DNA of 23,505 nt, from contig DRTT01000010.1 of the NCBI GenBank assembly GCA_011372105.1, positions 1 through 23,505 of the forward strand, written 5' to 3'. The stretch's first letter is position 1. Every line of letters starts with the position of its first letter. Position numbers and translations under genes: made by a program. Below the pieces are notes generated by a model, which had not been told where the DNA came from, did no database searches, and saw only the letters and a list, made by a program, of their open reading frames with translations. Origin of the DNA: Candidatus Aerophobota bacterium (GTDB lineage Bacteria; Aerophobota; Aerophobia; Aerophobales; B3-G15). Below, piece by piece: positions 13,209 through 22,452 of this stretch.

Positions 13209-16073
13209 ATGCTATTGAATTGCCCACCAGAAAGAAAAAAGAGGAGGGATTTTCTCCTTTTAATATCTCTTTTTTGTTTTATCCTGACATTCACTTTTCC
13301 GGAAAAGGCAATCTGTCAGTTTAACCATCCTGAGCTTAAATGGAAGGTAGTTGAAACAGACCATTTTTTAATTCATTACCATCAAAAAGAGGAAAACTTC
13401 GCCTTAAATGCAGCTGAAGTAGCTGAAAATATATATCAAAAACTTACCTCCGTTATAGGATATCACCCCAGAAAAAAAATTCCCATAGTAATAGAGAACT
13501 ACGATGATAAAACAGGTGGCTATACCTCCTTATTTCAGGAGAAAATTGTAATCCAGGCTCAATCTGACCCTCTGCAAAGTTCAGGGAATTTTAGCTGGAT
13601 GAAAGAGGTAATAGGACATGAGTTAACTCATTACATAAGCTTTGCTGCCATAGATGAATCTCTTATCCCCTTAAGAAAGGCTTTAACCAACTTAGTTTTA
13701 CCTATGTGGTTTGTTGAAGGTCTGGCTCAGTATCTTGGAGAAGAGTGGCACTCCCTGAAAGAGATGATGGTCTCAGACCAGGCAAAAGAGGGGAAGATTA
13801 TGTCAGAAGGAGAACTTGGAGCTTTTTATTTCTTCGATGGATGGGGAAGAATGAGTGGATACTATCAGTCAGACAGCCTTGTCCGGTATATATTTGAAAC
13901 ATACGGGAAGGAAAAAATCTCTAAAATTTTTGAAAACCTGAGAAATCAGCCTCTTTTAAGTATTGTGGGGATAATAGATGTAACAGGAGGAGGAGCTCTT
14001 TATCCTTTGCCTCATTTTGTTAACTTTAACCAGGCTCTCAAGGAGGTTTTAGGAAAAGACTCCCTTGAACTTTACAGAGAATGGAGAGAATGGATTTTTG
14101 AAAAAGCACAGAAGGAAAAAGAAGATAAAATCTTTAAAAATCCTTTCCTGAGATGGGGAAAAAGAGCTCAGTCTCCTGTCTTCTCGCCTGAGGGAAATTA
14201 TCTTGCCTTTGTTTCCAACAAAGGTTATGATTATGCCATATTTGACCTTTACCTTATGAACCTTAATACAAAAAGAATAGAAAAGCTTGTAAAAGATGTA
14301 AATCCCTACATATGTTTTTCTCCGGACGGAAAATTCATAGTTTATTCAAAAACCACATTTTTGCCTTCAAAAAGAGTCTTTATCTCTGATCTTTACCAGA
14401 TTAATATCTTTACCAGAAAAATAAAAAGGTTAACTTCTGGAGAAAGAGCCTTTCATCCGGTATTTTCTCCTTCAGGCGATAAAATCCTCTTTGTCAAAAA
14501 AGAAGGAGGAAACTCCAATCTCTGTCTTTTTCACCTTAAAGATAAAAAAATTTACAGGTTAACCTCAGATAAAGATGGTGTAACTCAAAATTTTGCACCA
14601 GCATTTTCTCCTGATGGAGAGAAAATTGTATTTGTGCGCTTTTATGAAGGGAAAAGGGACATTTTTCTCTTGGAGCTAAAAGAAAGGAAAATCTATTCTC
14701 TCACAAACGATGAGGCTGATGACAGGTGTCCGATATTTTCCCCTGAGGGAAAGAGAGTCATATTTGTCTCTGACAGAAAAACAAAGACCTTCAATCTCTG
14801 GTCCCTTGATATTGAAACAAAACAGCTCACCCTTCACACAAGAATAGAGGGAGGGATTTTCGATCCTGCTTTATCTTCCGACGGAGAAAAAATTGCCTTT
14901 TCTCAATATCAGAAAGAAAACTTTTCAATTTACATTTTTCCCTATAAAAAAATAATTTCCCGCAAGGTTTCTGTTGAATTTCAGAAAAAAGACAGAAGTT
15001 TTTCCACTCAGAAAAAAAGAGAAATTCTGGGTTATATAAAAGGAGAAAAAAAGCCCCTGAGAAAAAAGATATACCCTTACCAGCCTCAAATAAAAATCAA
15101 CTACATTTTCCCCTGGTTTTCTATAAGTGAGGAGGAATCTTTTTTCTCCATAGAAGCCTTAGCCTCAGATACTCTGGAAAAGCACACTTTAATGTGCCAG
15201 GCACTTCTATCAGATACCACTCAGTATGAGGTTATCTACCTTACAAAAAGCTTTGAGCCTACATTCTGGATAGATGTTTACAAAAAGGAGGGAACATCAA
15301 GTTTTAAGGGAGAAACTTTCCCTGTAGAAAACTCTGTCCAGCAGGTAGGAGCTTATCTTCCTGTGGATGACAAAATTTCCCTTGGGGCAACTTATCTTCA
15401 ACAAAGGACAAAAACTTCCCTTTTAACCTCCACCCTGGAGCCTGTATCCTGGAAAGGAGTTATAAGATCAATCAAGGCAAACCTTAATTATCTTAACCTG
15501 ATACCTGTGCGGGAGTATGATCTTCTTCCCTGGGGAACGAGATTCCAGATTGAAGGAGAGTGGGCAAGTAAAGATATTGGAAGCGAGCTTGACTACCTCA
15601 GCTTCTACTCCGAGCTCAGAAGTTACTTAAGAATGTCTAAGAATTCAGGTATAGCTTTAAAAATAAAAGGAAAAAAGATAAAAAATATATCTCCTGAACC
15701 CCTCATCCTTTTTTCTCTTAAAGAAGGAGAAGATGTGAGGGGTTATCCCCAGGAGTTTCTGGACTGTGCAGCAGGAGAAAATCTTGTCACAGGGTCAGTT
15801 GAATACAGAGTTGACCTGAAAAGAAGACTCGGTGGTTCCTCTGCGTTTTTCTTTGACACATTATCCCTTGCCTTTTTCTTTGATGCAGGAAGTACCTGGA
15901 GAGAAAAAGAAAAATTTAAAGAGGAAAAGCTTTATAAAGATGCAGGTGCTGAAATTCGCCTGCGCATGCTCCCCTTTGGCAAATATTCACTCACCATGCG
16001 TTTTGGGATTAGCTGGCCTTTTGACTATAAAAACGAAGGAAAATTCTTCCTGAGTTTTGGCGGAATATTTTAG
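13209..16073 (+). CDS. Exported gluzincin-type peptidase / PD40 propeller / outer-membrane barrel fusion
   Basis: A 954-residue envelope protein in three parts. A signal peptide (RKKRRDFLLLISLFCFIL, cleavage possibly after AIC at 34-36) precedes a peptidase-like domain with HELTH at 137-141 and WFVEGLAQY, E170 being the likely third zinc ligand (gluzincin pattern). About six PD40/TolB-like propeller blades follow (about 320-580), each with an FSPDG-like turn: FSPEG, FSPDG, FSPSG, FSPDG, FSPEG, LSSDG. From about 628 to the end are alternating strands resembling the Omp85/surface-antigen barrel, including GSVEYRVDL, LAFFFDAGSTW and final FLSFGGIF with terminal Phe. Start is uncertain: ATG at 13209 is used here, but TTG at 13203 (two more residues, GGGGA 12 bases upstream) is equally possible. 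It ends the operon. Proteolysis and outer-membrane insertion are inferred from motifs. Confidence 0.85.
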   Translation: MLLNCPPERKKRRDFLLLISLFCFILTFTFPEKAICQFNHPELKWKVVETDHFLIHYHQKEENFALNAAEVAENIYQKLTSVIGYHPRKKIPIVIENYDDKTGGYTSLFQEKIVIQAQSDPLQSSGNFSWMKEVIGHELTHYISFAAIDESLIPLRKALTNLVLPMWFVEGLAQYLGEEWHSLKEMMVSDQAKEGKIMSEGELGAFYFFDGWGRMSGYYQSDSLVRYIFETYGKEKISKIFENLRNQPLLSIVGIIDVTGGGALYPLPHFVNFNQALKEVLGKDSLELYREWREWIFEKAQKEKEDKIFKNPFLRWGKRAQSPVFSPEGNYLAFVSNKGYDYAIFDLYLMNLNTKRIEKLVKDVNPYICFSPDGKFIVYSKTTFLPSKRVFISDLYQINIFTRKIKRLTSGERAFHPVFSPSGDKILFVKKEGGNSNLCLFHLKDKKIYRLTSDKDGVTQNFAPAFSPDGEKIVFVRFYEGKRDIFLLELKERKIYSLTNDEADDRCPIFSPEGKRVIFVSDRKTKTFNLWSLDIETKQLTLHTRIEGGIFDPALSSDGEKIAFSQYQKENFSIYIFPYKKIISRKVSVEFQKKDRSFSTQKKREILGYIKGEKKPLRKKIYPYQPQIKINYIFPWFSISEEESFFSIEALASDTLEKHTLMCQALLSDTTQYEVIYLTKSFEPTFWIDVYKKEGTSSFKGETFPVENSVQQVGAYLPVDDKISLGATYLQQRTKTSLLTSTLEPVSWKGVIRSIKANLNYLNLIPVREYDLLPWGTRFQIEGEWASKDIGSELDYLSFYSELRSYLRMSKNSGIALKIKGKKIKNISPEPLILFSLKEGEDVRGYPQEFLDCAAGENLVTGSVEYRVDLKRRLGGSSAFFFDTLSLAFFFDAGSTWREKEKFKEEKLYKDAGAEIRLRMLPFGKYSLTMRFGISWPFDYKNEGKFFLSFGGIF

Positions 16074-19000
16074 TTTATCCAGCAGCACCTCTCCTTCCCC
16101 ATAAGCTCTTCTACCTCTGATATTATCTCCTCTGAGAATTCCACCTTTAAGGACTTTGATTTTATAACTATATTTTGACCATTACCCTCAAAGTGCAGAT
16201 AAACAGAATTTTTCCCCTTTCTTTCATTCAGCAAAGACTTCAATTTCTCCAGTCTACTCTTTTTCCAGTTTTCCGGATTAATTCTTATGTGAAACTCACA
16301 GCTTTTATTATCAAGAGAGGAGAAGGTAAGAATATGGTTTGCAACAACCTTTGGTGGATCTGAGGTTGCATCCACTCTACCTTCCACAATGACAATCTCT
16401 CCCTCCCTTATAAATGAGGAAAATTCCTCATAAACCTTGGCAAAAACCACCACCTCAACTTCCGATTCCGGATCCTCAAGAATAAAGAAAGCCATGGGCT
16501 TTCCTTTTTTATCCCTTTTAAGAGAAAGCGTATTTATAACTCCACCTATTCTTACCCTCTGTCCATCCTCGAGTTGTTTGAGTTGTGCCACAGAATGAGT
16601 GGAGCACACAGATACTCTCTTTCTATAACCATCAAGGGGATGACCTGACAGATAAACTCCCAGAAGTTCTTTTTCCCAGTTAAGTTTTGTTTTTCTTGAA
16701 ACATCCTTAACATGGGGCAGATCAACTTCATCTTTCTCCTCTCTTTCCCCAAAAAGAGAAAGCTGTCCTTTTTCTTTTTCTCTGTTAATCATGGCAGCCT
16801 TTTCCACTGCCTGATCAATAACTGCAAGTTTCTGGGCTCTTGAACCGGGTAAAGAATCAAAAGCACCACATTTGATAAGACTTTCCAAAACTTTCTTATT
16901 AACCACTCTAAGGTCAACCCTTCTGCAAAAATCAAAAATAGATTTAAATTTACCATTTCTCTCTCTTTCCTCAAGAATGGAGGATATTGCAGCCTCCCCC
17001 ACATTTTTTATAGCAGTAAGACCAAATCTTATCTTTTCTTTCTGACTTTTCTTCTTAGAAGAGGTGTCTTTTTTATCCACAACTGTAAAATTAGCCCAGG
17101 ATTGGTTAATATCAGGAGGTAAAACTTTTATCCCCATACGGTGACATTCACTCATATAGTAAGTCAGTTTATCGGTATTATCCTTTTCTGAGGTTAAAAG
17201 AGCTGCCATAAATTCAAGAGGATAGTTTGCTTTTAAGAATGCTGTTTGATAGGAAATAAGAGCATAGCCGGTTGAATGAGATTTATTAAAGCCATAACCT
17301 GAAAAATGAGCCATAATATCAAATATCTTTTCTGCAATCTTTCTCTCAACACCCCTCTCAATAGCTCCCTTGATAAATTTCCCTCTTTGCTCTTCCATAA
17401 GCTCAGGTATTTTCTTTCCCATAGCTCTTCTCAGAATATCAGCTTCTCCCAGACTGAATCCAGCAAGCTCGTTGGCTATCTGCATAACCTGTTCCTGGTA
17501 AAGTATAACCCCGTATGTTTCCTCAAGAATGGACTTTAGTTTTGGATGAAAGTAATCCACCCTGCTTTCTTTGTTTTTTCTTTTTATAAACTCGTCCACC
17601 ATCCCGCTTTGCAAAGGTCCCGGTCTGTAAAGAGCAAGCACTGCAATAATATCCTCGAATTTCTCAGGCTTAAGTCTTTTTAAAAGATCCTGCATGCCTC
17701 TGCTTTCAAGTTGAAAAAGGCCTGCTGTCTCTCCCCGAGAAAGCATTCTATAGGTTGGAGCATCATCAAGAGGGATATTTTCTAAGTCAATGTTTTTCCC
17801 TTTGTATTTTCTCACAAGCTCTATTGTCTCTTTAATGACGTTAAGTGTCTTCAATCCCAAAAAGTCCATCTTGAGAAGACCTATTGCTTCAAGAGAACGC
17901 ATATCATATTGAGTTGTGATTTCATCCTTGTTAGTCTTGTAAAGAGGGGTGTAATGGGTAAGTTTTCCAGGAGCTATCACAAGCCCTGCTGCATGAGTTG
18001 AAGCATGTCTTGTAAGCCCTTCAATCCTCTGGGCAATCTCAAATAAAGTCTTTACCTTTTCATCTTTTGCTATAAGCTCCTGAAGCTCGGGACTATTTTC
18101 AATGGCTCTGCTTAACCTGGTATTGGGAGGAATTAACTTGGCAATTTTATCCACAAATGTATAAGGCATACCCAAAACCCTGCCTACATCCCTGATAGCT
18201 GCACGAGCGGCCATGGTTCCAAAGGTGATAATCTGGGCAACATTTTCCTCTCCATATTTTTTCTTTACATACTCTATCACCTCTCCTCTTCTGTTATCCT
18301 GAATATCTATGTCTATATCAGGAAGAGTCTTTCTCTCAGGATTTAGAAATCTTTCAAATATCAACCCATACTTTAAAGGATCTATCTCGGTTATACCTAA
18401 AAGATAGGCAACAAGACTTCCAGCAACAGAACCTCTTCCCGGTCCAATAAGAATATCTTTTTCCCTGGCATACCGTATAAAATCCCACACTATAAGAAAG
18501 TAGCCGGCATAACCCATATCAGAAATGACATCAAGCTCATAGTTAAGCCTTTCAATAACTTCTCTTGAAGGAGAAGAATAACGTCTCTTAATCCCTTCCT
18601 CACAGAGTCTTTTCAGGTAATCCACAAGACTGCTTCCGTCAGGAGGAGTGTACACGGGAAGATAAACTTTTCCTTTTTCCAGCGTCAGGTTGCATTTTTC
18701 CGAAATTTCTCCAGACATGTACACTGCTTCTTTTAAATCCTCAAACCTCTCCAGCATCTCCTCAGCTGTTCTAAAGTAAAGCTCTGATGAGGAAAACTTC
18801 AATCTGTTCGCATCATCAAGCGTCTTCCCTGTTTGAATGCAAATCAAAACCTCCTGAGCTCTTGCATCTTCCCTGTCAAGATAGTGAATATCGTTTGTCG
18901 CTACAAGCGGTATGGAAAGCTCCTTGCTAATCTGTATTAAACCCCTGTTAACCTCTTTTTGTTCCTCCAGCCCATTATCCTGTATTTCAAGATAAAAATC

Positions 19001-19507
19001 ATCGCCATATATTTCTCTGAACTCCTTTGCTACTTTACAGGCTTTTTCAACCTCCCCCTTTAATAAAAGTGAGGGAATTTCCCCCTTAATACAACCTGAA
19101 AGAGCTATAATACCCTCCTTAAGCTCAGAAAGAAGAGCTTTATCAACCCTTGGATTATAGTAGAAACCCTCGGTAAAACCCTTGCTTACAAGCTCCATAA
19201 GATTTTTGTAACCCTGCTCGTTTTTACAAAGCAAGGTAAGATGATAGGCAACATCCTCCCCCTTTATCCTTCTTTTTTTAAAACGAGAGTAAGGTGCAAC
19301 ATACACCTCACAGCCTATAATTGGCTTTATACCTTTTTGTAAGGCTGCCTCATAAAATTCTATTGCCCCAAAGACATTTCCGTGGTCGGTAAGGGCAAGG
19401 GCAGGCATATTAAGCTGAGAGGCTCTCTCAATAAGCTGAGAAATGTTACACGCACCATCAAGAAGGCTGTAATCACTGTGAGTGTGTAGATGAACAAAAT
19501 AAGGCAT
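16070..19507 (-). CDS. dnaE: DNA polymerase III alpha subunit
   Basis: Replicative polymerase subunit of 1145 residues. The N-terminal PHP domain carries HLHTHSDYSLLDG at 6-18, TDHG at 40-43, E67, H89, C139 and NDIHY at 205-209. One position that is usually His in metal-binding PHP domains is Asn178 (IQDNG). The palm has PDIDID at 396-401 (D399 and D401 catalytic) and D548 in MDFLGLKTL. GYGFNKSHSTGYALISYQTA at 737-756 follows. A helix-hairpin-helix region (about 825-885) precedes QLSLF at 915-919, a likely clamp-binding motif, and an OB-fold domain (about 984-1062). Length and order are those of DnaE1-type enzymes; no exonuclease domain or intein is present. The ATG at 19505-19507 is the family start. 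It stands alone, convergent with the operon before it. Confidence 0.97.
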   Translation of the reverse strand: MPYFVHLHTHSDYSLLDGACNISQLIERASQLNMPALALTDHGNVFGAIEFYEAALQKGIKPIIGCEVYVAPYSRFKKRRIKGEDVAYHLTLLCKNEQGYKNLMELVSKGFTEGFYYNPRVDKALLSELKEGIIALSGCIKGEIPSLLLKGEVEKACKVAKEFREIYGDDFYLEIQDNGLEEQKEVNRGLIQISKELSIPLVATNDIHYLDREDARAQEVLICIQTGKTLDDANRLKFSSSELYFRTAEEMLERFEDLKEAVYMSGEISEKCNLTLEKGKVYLPVYTPPDGSSLVDYLKRLCEEGIKRRYSSPSREVIERLNYELDVISDMGYAGYFLIVWDFIRYAREKDILIGPGRGSVAGSLVAYLLGITEIDPLKYGLIFERFLNPERKTLPDIDIDIQDNRRGEVIEYVKKKYGEENVAQIITFGTMAARAAIRDVGRVLGMPYTFVDKIAKLIPPNTRLSRAIENSPELQELIAKDEKVKTLFEIAQRIEGLTRHASTHAAGLVIAPGKLTHYTPLYKTNKDEITTQYDMRSLEAIGLLKMDFLGLKTLNVIKETIELVRKYKGKNIDLENIPLDDAPTYRMLSRGETAGLFQLESRGMQDLLKRLKPEKFEDIIAVLALYRPGPLQSGMVDEFIKRKNKESRVDYFHPKLKSILEETYGVILYQEQVMQIANELAGFSLGEADILRRAMGKKIPELMEEQRGKFIKGAIERGVERKIAEKIFDIMAHFSGYGFNKSHSTGYALISYQTAFLKANYPLEFMAALLTSEKDNTDKLTYYMSECHRMGIKVLPPDINQSWANFTVVDKKDTSSKKKSQKEKIRFGLTAIKNVGEAAISSILEERERNGKFKSIFDFCRRVDLRVVNKKVLESLIKCGAFDSLPGSRAQKLAVIDQAVEKAAMINREKEKGQLSLFGEREEKDEVDLPHVKDVSRKTKLNWEKELLGVYLSGHPLDGYRKRVSVCSTHSVAQLKQLEDGQRVRIGGVINTLSLKRDKKGKPMAFFILEDPESEVEVVVFAKVYEEFSSFIREGEIVIVEGRVDATSDPPKVVANHILTFSSLDNKSCEFHIRINPENWKKSRLEKLKSLLNERKGKNSVYLHFEGNGQNIVIKSKSLKVEFSEEIISEVEELMGKERCCWIN

Positions 19508-19525
19508 TTTTTTATTCTTTTTTTA

Positions 19526-19556
19526 ATAATACTACCCACAAAATCCACCATGTCAA
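19526..19556 (-). promoter_or_regulatory. Possible dnaE promoter
   Basis: On the minus strand TTGACA (19556-19551) is followed by 19 bases and TATTAT (19531-19526, five of six). The spacer is longer than the 16 bases at the other promoters here and the implied leader is short, so this is less sure. Confidence 0.35.
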
Positions 19557-19590
19557 ATTACCCAAGTTAAGAAAAAGTCCATCTTTTTAT

Positions 19591-19618
19591 TTGACAAGGA
19601 ACTTTCTGATGTTAAAAT
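19591..19618 (+). promoter_or_regulatory. Promoter for the TPR/barrel unit
   Basis: TTGACA (19591-19596), a 16-base spacer, then TAAAAT (19613-19618, five of six). It lies in the 161-base gap between the divergent dnaE and TPR genes. AAGGAG at 19656-19661 then precedes the ATG at 19669 by 7 bases. Confidence 0.65.
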
Positions 19619-19668
19619 AGAAATGCCAGGGAGAAAAACACTAATCCAGGAAACCAAGGAGAAAAAAA

Positions 19669-22452
19669 ATGAAAAAAGCAAAAAAATACCTGATATTTAC
19701 AGGAATTTTTATAATTATATGCGGATTTATTCTACCTTTGCCATCATTTACTCAAACACCCGCCGATGAAGACTTCCTCGTTGCGCAGAAACTCTATGAG
19801 GATGGAGTATTTGACCTTGCTGCAGTGCAGTTTCAAAATTTTATAGAAAAATACCCGGATGATGAAAGATGTGATGAGGCTCAATACTGGATGGGAATGA
19901 GTTTATGGCAAACTAAAAAATATGAACAGGCAGCAAAGGCTTTTGAAGAGCTTCTAAAAAAATATCCAAAAAGTGATATTCTTGATAAGGCAACCTACCA
20001 GCTTGGAGAGTGTTATTATAACCTGAAAATGCTGGATGATGCTCTCTCAGCTTATAAAAATCTTATAAAAAGCTATCCTGAAAGCAAGCTTTTACCCTAT
20101 GCTCTTTACTCTGCAGGATATATTTACTACCAGAAAAAAAACTATAAGGAAGCGCTCACCTTTTTTAAAAAATTAAAAGAAGATTATAAGAACTTTGAAC
20201 ATTATCAGGAGGCATGGTATATATACTCCAAACTTCTTTATCTTACAAAAAGTTTTTCTAAGGTCATTAAAGAATTCACCGCCTTCCTGGAAGCCTATCC
20301 CTCCTCGCCTTACACAGAAGATGTTTACACAGAAAGAGGGTTTTCTTACTTTGAGCTTGCAAATTACACCAAGGCAGTTGAGGACTTTAAAAAGGTAAAC
20401 CTTTTCTACTGGGAAGCAGAGGCACTTTACCAGCTTGGTAGATACAAAGAAGCAAGACAGGCTTACAGAAAGGAGATTGAGAATCCTGAAAGCAAATGGA
20501 AAGAGGAATCTCTTTTTGGTATTGCCTACACCTACTATCAGGAAAAAAACTTTGATGAGGCAACCTCTTCCTTTCAGGAATTCATCAATACCTATCCCTC
20601 CTCCTTAAATGTGGCAGAGGCCTGGGTAAGACTTGGTGACTGTTACTATTATCAGAAAAAATACGATCTTGCCGCTCAAGCTTATAAGAACGTTATAGAT
20701 TTTCACAAAGAAAGCGAATTCCTGCAGGAAGCAATAATAGGAGCAGGGTACTCATACTTTGCCATGGAGGACTTTGAAAAGGCAAAAGAGCACTTTGAAA
20801 AAATAGTGAAGGAATACCCTCAATCTCCCTTTTATCTTGAGGCAACATTTCAGCTTGCAGAGTCTCTTTTGAATATGGAAAATTTTTCTGAGGCAAGGAA
20901 ATACTTTTTAAAAATTGTATCAGATTATCCTGCAACAAAAGAAGCTTCTCTCTCCCAGTATGAAATAGGCTGGTGCTATCTTGGTGAGAATAACTATGCT
21001 CTTGCTCTTGAAGCGTTTGAAAAAGTGATAAAAAACTACCCTCAGTCTGAAAAAATACCTGATGCTCTTCTTCAAAAAGGAAACTGTCTTTTTAACCTAA
21101 AAAGATTTGAAGAGGCAATAAGTACCTATTCCTCTCTTTTAAAAAACTACCCTCAGTCACCACTTGCTTCTCTTGCTATCTACCAAATTGGAGCATCTTA
21201 CTTTAAGCTGGAAGAATACAGCAAGGCAAGATCATATTACCAGAGGTTTATAGAGGAATTCCCAACAAATCCTAATACCCCGGATGCACAATATGCAATT
21301 GGATGGACCTACTTCCACGAGCAAAATTTTGCTAAAGCAAAGGATGTTTTTCAAGAGGTGGTAAAAAGGTTCCCAGAAAGAAAAGACCTTGTGGAACATT
21401 CCCTTTATCTTATAGGAAACTGCCTCTACAACATGTCAGAATTCTCAGAGGCCATATCTGTATTCAACAAGATGATCTCTCAATACCCTGAGAGTGAATT
21501 TATACCTCCTGCTCTTTTCAAGATAGGAGAGGCCTATCAAAGATTGAAAAAAGACAGAGAAGCACTTGATGTATTTTCCCGGATAGTGGAAAAATACCCT
21601 TCCTTTCCCGATGCTGACGCTGCTCAATTTAAAATAGCAAACTACTATATAAGAAATGAGGATTATAAAAAAGCAACAGTTGAGCTAAAAAAATTAATTG
21701 ATAAATTCCCGAAGAGTCCTGATCTTCCTCTTGCCTACTACTGGATAGGATACTCTTACTACAAAATAGGAGATTTTTCTCAATCAGCCTTTTATTATCA
21801 GAGATTTATAAATCTTTTTCCGGAAAATCCCCTTCTGGGCGAAGTATACTATAGATTAGGGGATGCTCTCTTTAAAAAAGGAGATTACAGACAGGCAGCA
21901 GATGCCTATTCCAGTGCATTAAAAACCTCAAGAGAAAAAGATATCTTGAAAAATGCACTTTACAGTCTGGGACTTTGCTGGGAAAATCTCAACCAGTGGG
22001 AAAAATCACAGAGAACATTTGAAGAGTTCATTAAAAATTACCCCGAAGATAAACTCATCCTCCCCGCACACCTCAAGCTTGCCAATGCCCTGTTTGAACA
22101 AGAAAAATACAGCCGGGCTCGAGAAAACTACAAATGGGTGGTTGAAAACGGAGCAGGAAGCAAGCTCTCAGTTGAAGCTCAGTACAGAATTGGTGATTGC
22201 TGGTTTGAGGAAAAAAACTACAAAAACGCATTAATAGAATATATTAAAGTTTACACTCTTTATCCTCCTGACAAGTTCCCTCAGATTAAAAGCTGGTCTT
22301 TCAACGCACAACTCCAGACTGCAGAATGTTATAAGGCTCTTGGCAAAATAGAGGAGGCAAAAAACACCTACAGAGAAATAATCAATACCCCCCAATACGA
22401 AAAGAGCTGGATTGAGAAAGCAAGAAAGCGTCTGAAGGAGCTTACAGAATGA
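19669..22452 (+). CDS. Large exported TPR-repeat protein (about 24 repeats)
   Basis: Protein of 927 residues consisting of a signal peptide (MKKAKKYLIF plus hydrophobic core, ending near residue 28) and then an almost continuous tetratricopeptide array from about 34 to 915. I count about 24 units, mostly 37 residues long. Each has an A-x-Y-x-x-G core in the first helix, Y/F-x-x-A near the second helix, and a closing Y/F-P followed by a short polar link. Two units near residues 220-275 are shortened. Such exported arrays resemble the repeat part of YbgF/CpoB, BamD and exopolysaccharide export proteins, and act as protein-binding scaffolds. No enzymatic domain, lipobox or membrane anchor beyond the signal peptide is visible. 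Its stop overlaps the start of the next gene by 4 bases, which makes that protein its likely partner. Confidence 0.9.
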   Translation: MKKAKKYLIFTGIFIIICGFILPLPSFTQTPADEDFLVAQKLYEDGVFDLAAVQFQNFIEKYPDDERCDEAQYWMGMSLWQTKKYEQAAKAFEELLKKYPKSDILDKATYQLGECYYNLKMLDDALSAYKNLIKSYPESKLLPYALYSAGYIYYQKKNYKEALTFFKKLKEDYKNFEHYQEAWYIYSKLLYLTKSFSKVIKEFTAFLEAYPSSPYTEDVYTERGFSYFELANYTKAVEDFKKVNLFYWEAEALYQLGRYKEARQAYRKEIENPESKWKEESLFGIAYTYYQEKNFDEATSSFQEFINTYPSSLNVAEAWVRLGDCYYYQKKYDLAAQAYKNVIDFHKESEFLQEAIIGAGYSYFAMEDFEKAKEHFEKIVKEYPQSPFYLEATFQLAESLLNMENFSEARKYFLKIVSDYPATKEASLSQYEIGWCYLGENNYALALEAFEKVIKNYPQSEKIPDALLQKGNCLFNLKRFEEAISTYSSLLKNYPQSPLASLAIYQIGASYFKLEEYSKARSYYQRFIEEFPTNPNTPDAQYAIGWTYFHEQNFAKAKDVFQEVVKRFPERKDLVEHSLYLIGNCLYNMSEFSEAISVFNKMISQYPESEFIPPALFKIGEAYQRLKKDREALDVFSRIVEKYPSFPDADAAQFKIANYYIRNEDYKKATVELKKLIDKFPKSPDLPLAYYWIGYSYYKIGDFSQSAFYYQRFINLFPENPLLGEVYYRLGDALFKKGDYRQAADAYSSALKTSREKDILKNALYSLGLCWENLNQWEKSQRTFEEFIKNYPEDKLILPAHLKLANALFEQEKYSRARENYKWVVENGAGSKLSVEAQYRIGDCWFEEKNYKNALIEYIKVYTLYPPDKFPQIKSWSFNAQLQTAECYKALGKIEEAKNTYREIINTPQYEKSWIEKARKRLKELTE
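19768..22410 (+). repeat. Degenerate 111-base tandem repeat coding for TPR units
   Basis: Most units are 37 codons. The 17-base string AAAAACTACCCTCAGTC occurs at 21031-21047 and again at 21142-21158, exactly 111 bases apart, showing that some units are still alike at the DNA level. Confidence 0.75.

Noticed and set aside
13070..13294. Minus-strand open frame across the amaP/barrel gene junction
   Set aside because: It overlaps two better supported plus-strand genes, with no clear ribosome binding site or recognisable protein features.
19768..22410. CRISPR-like or satellite repeat
   Set aside because: The periodicity is 111 bases, in frame, degenerate and explained by 37-residue TPR units.
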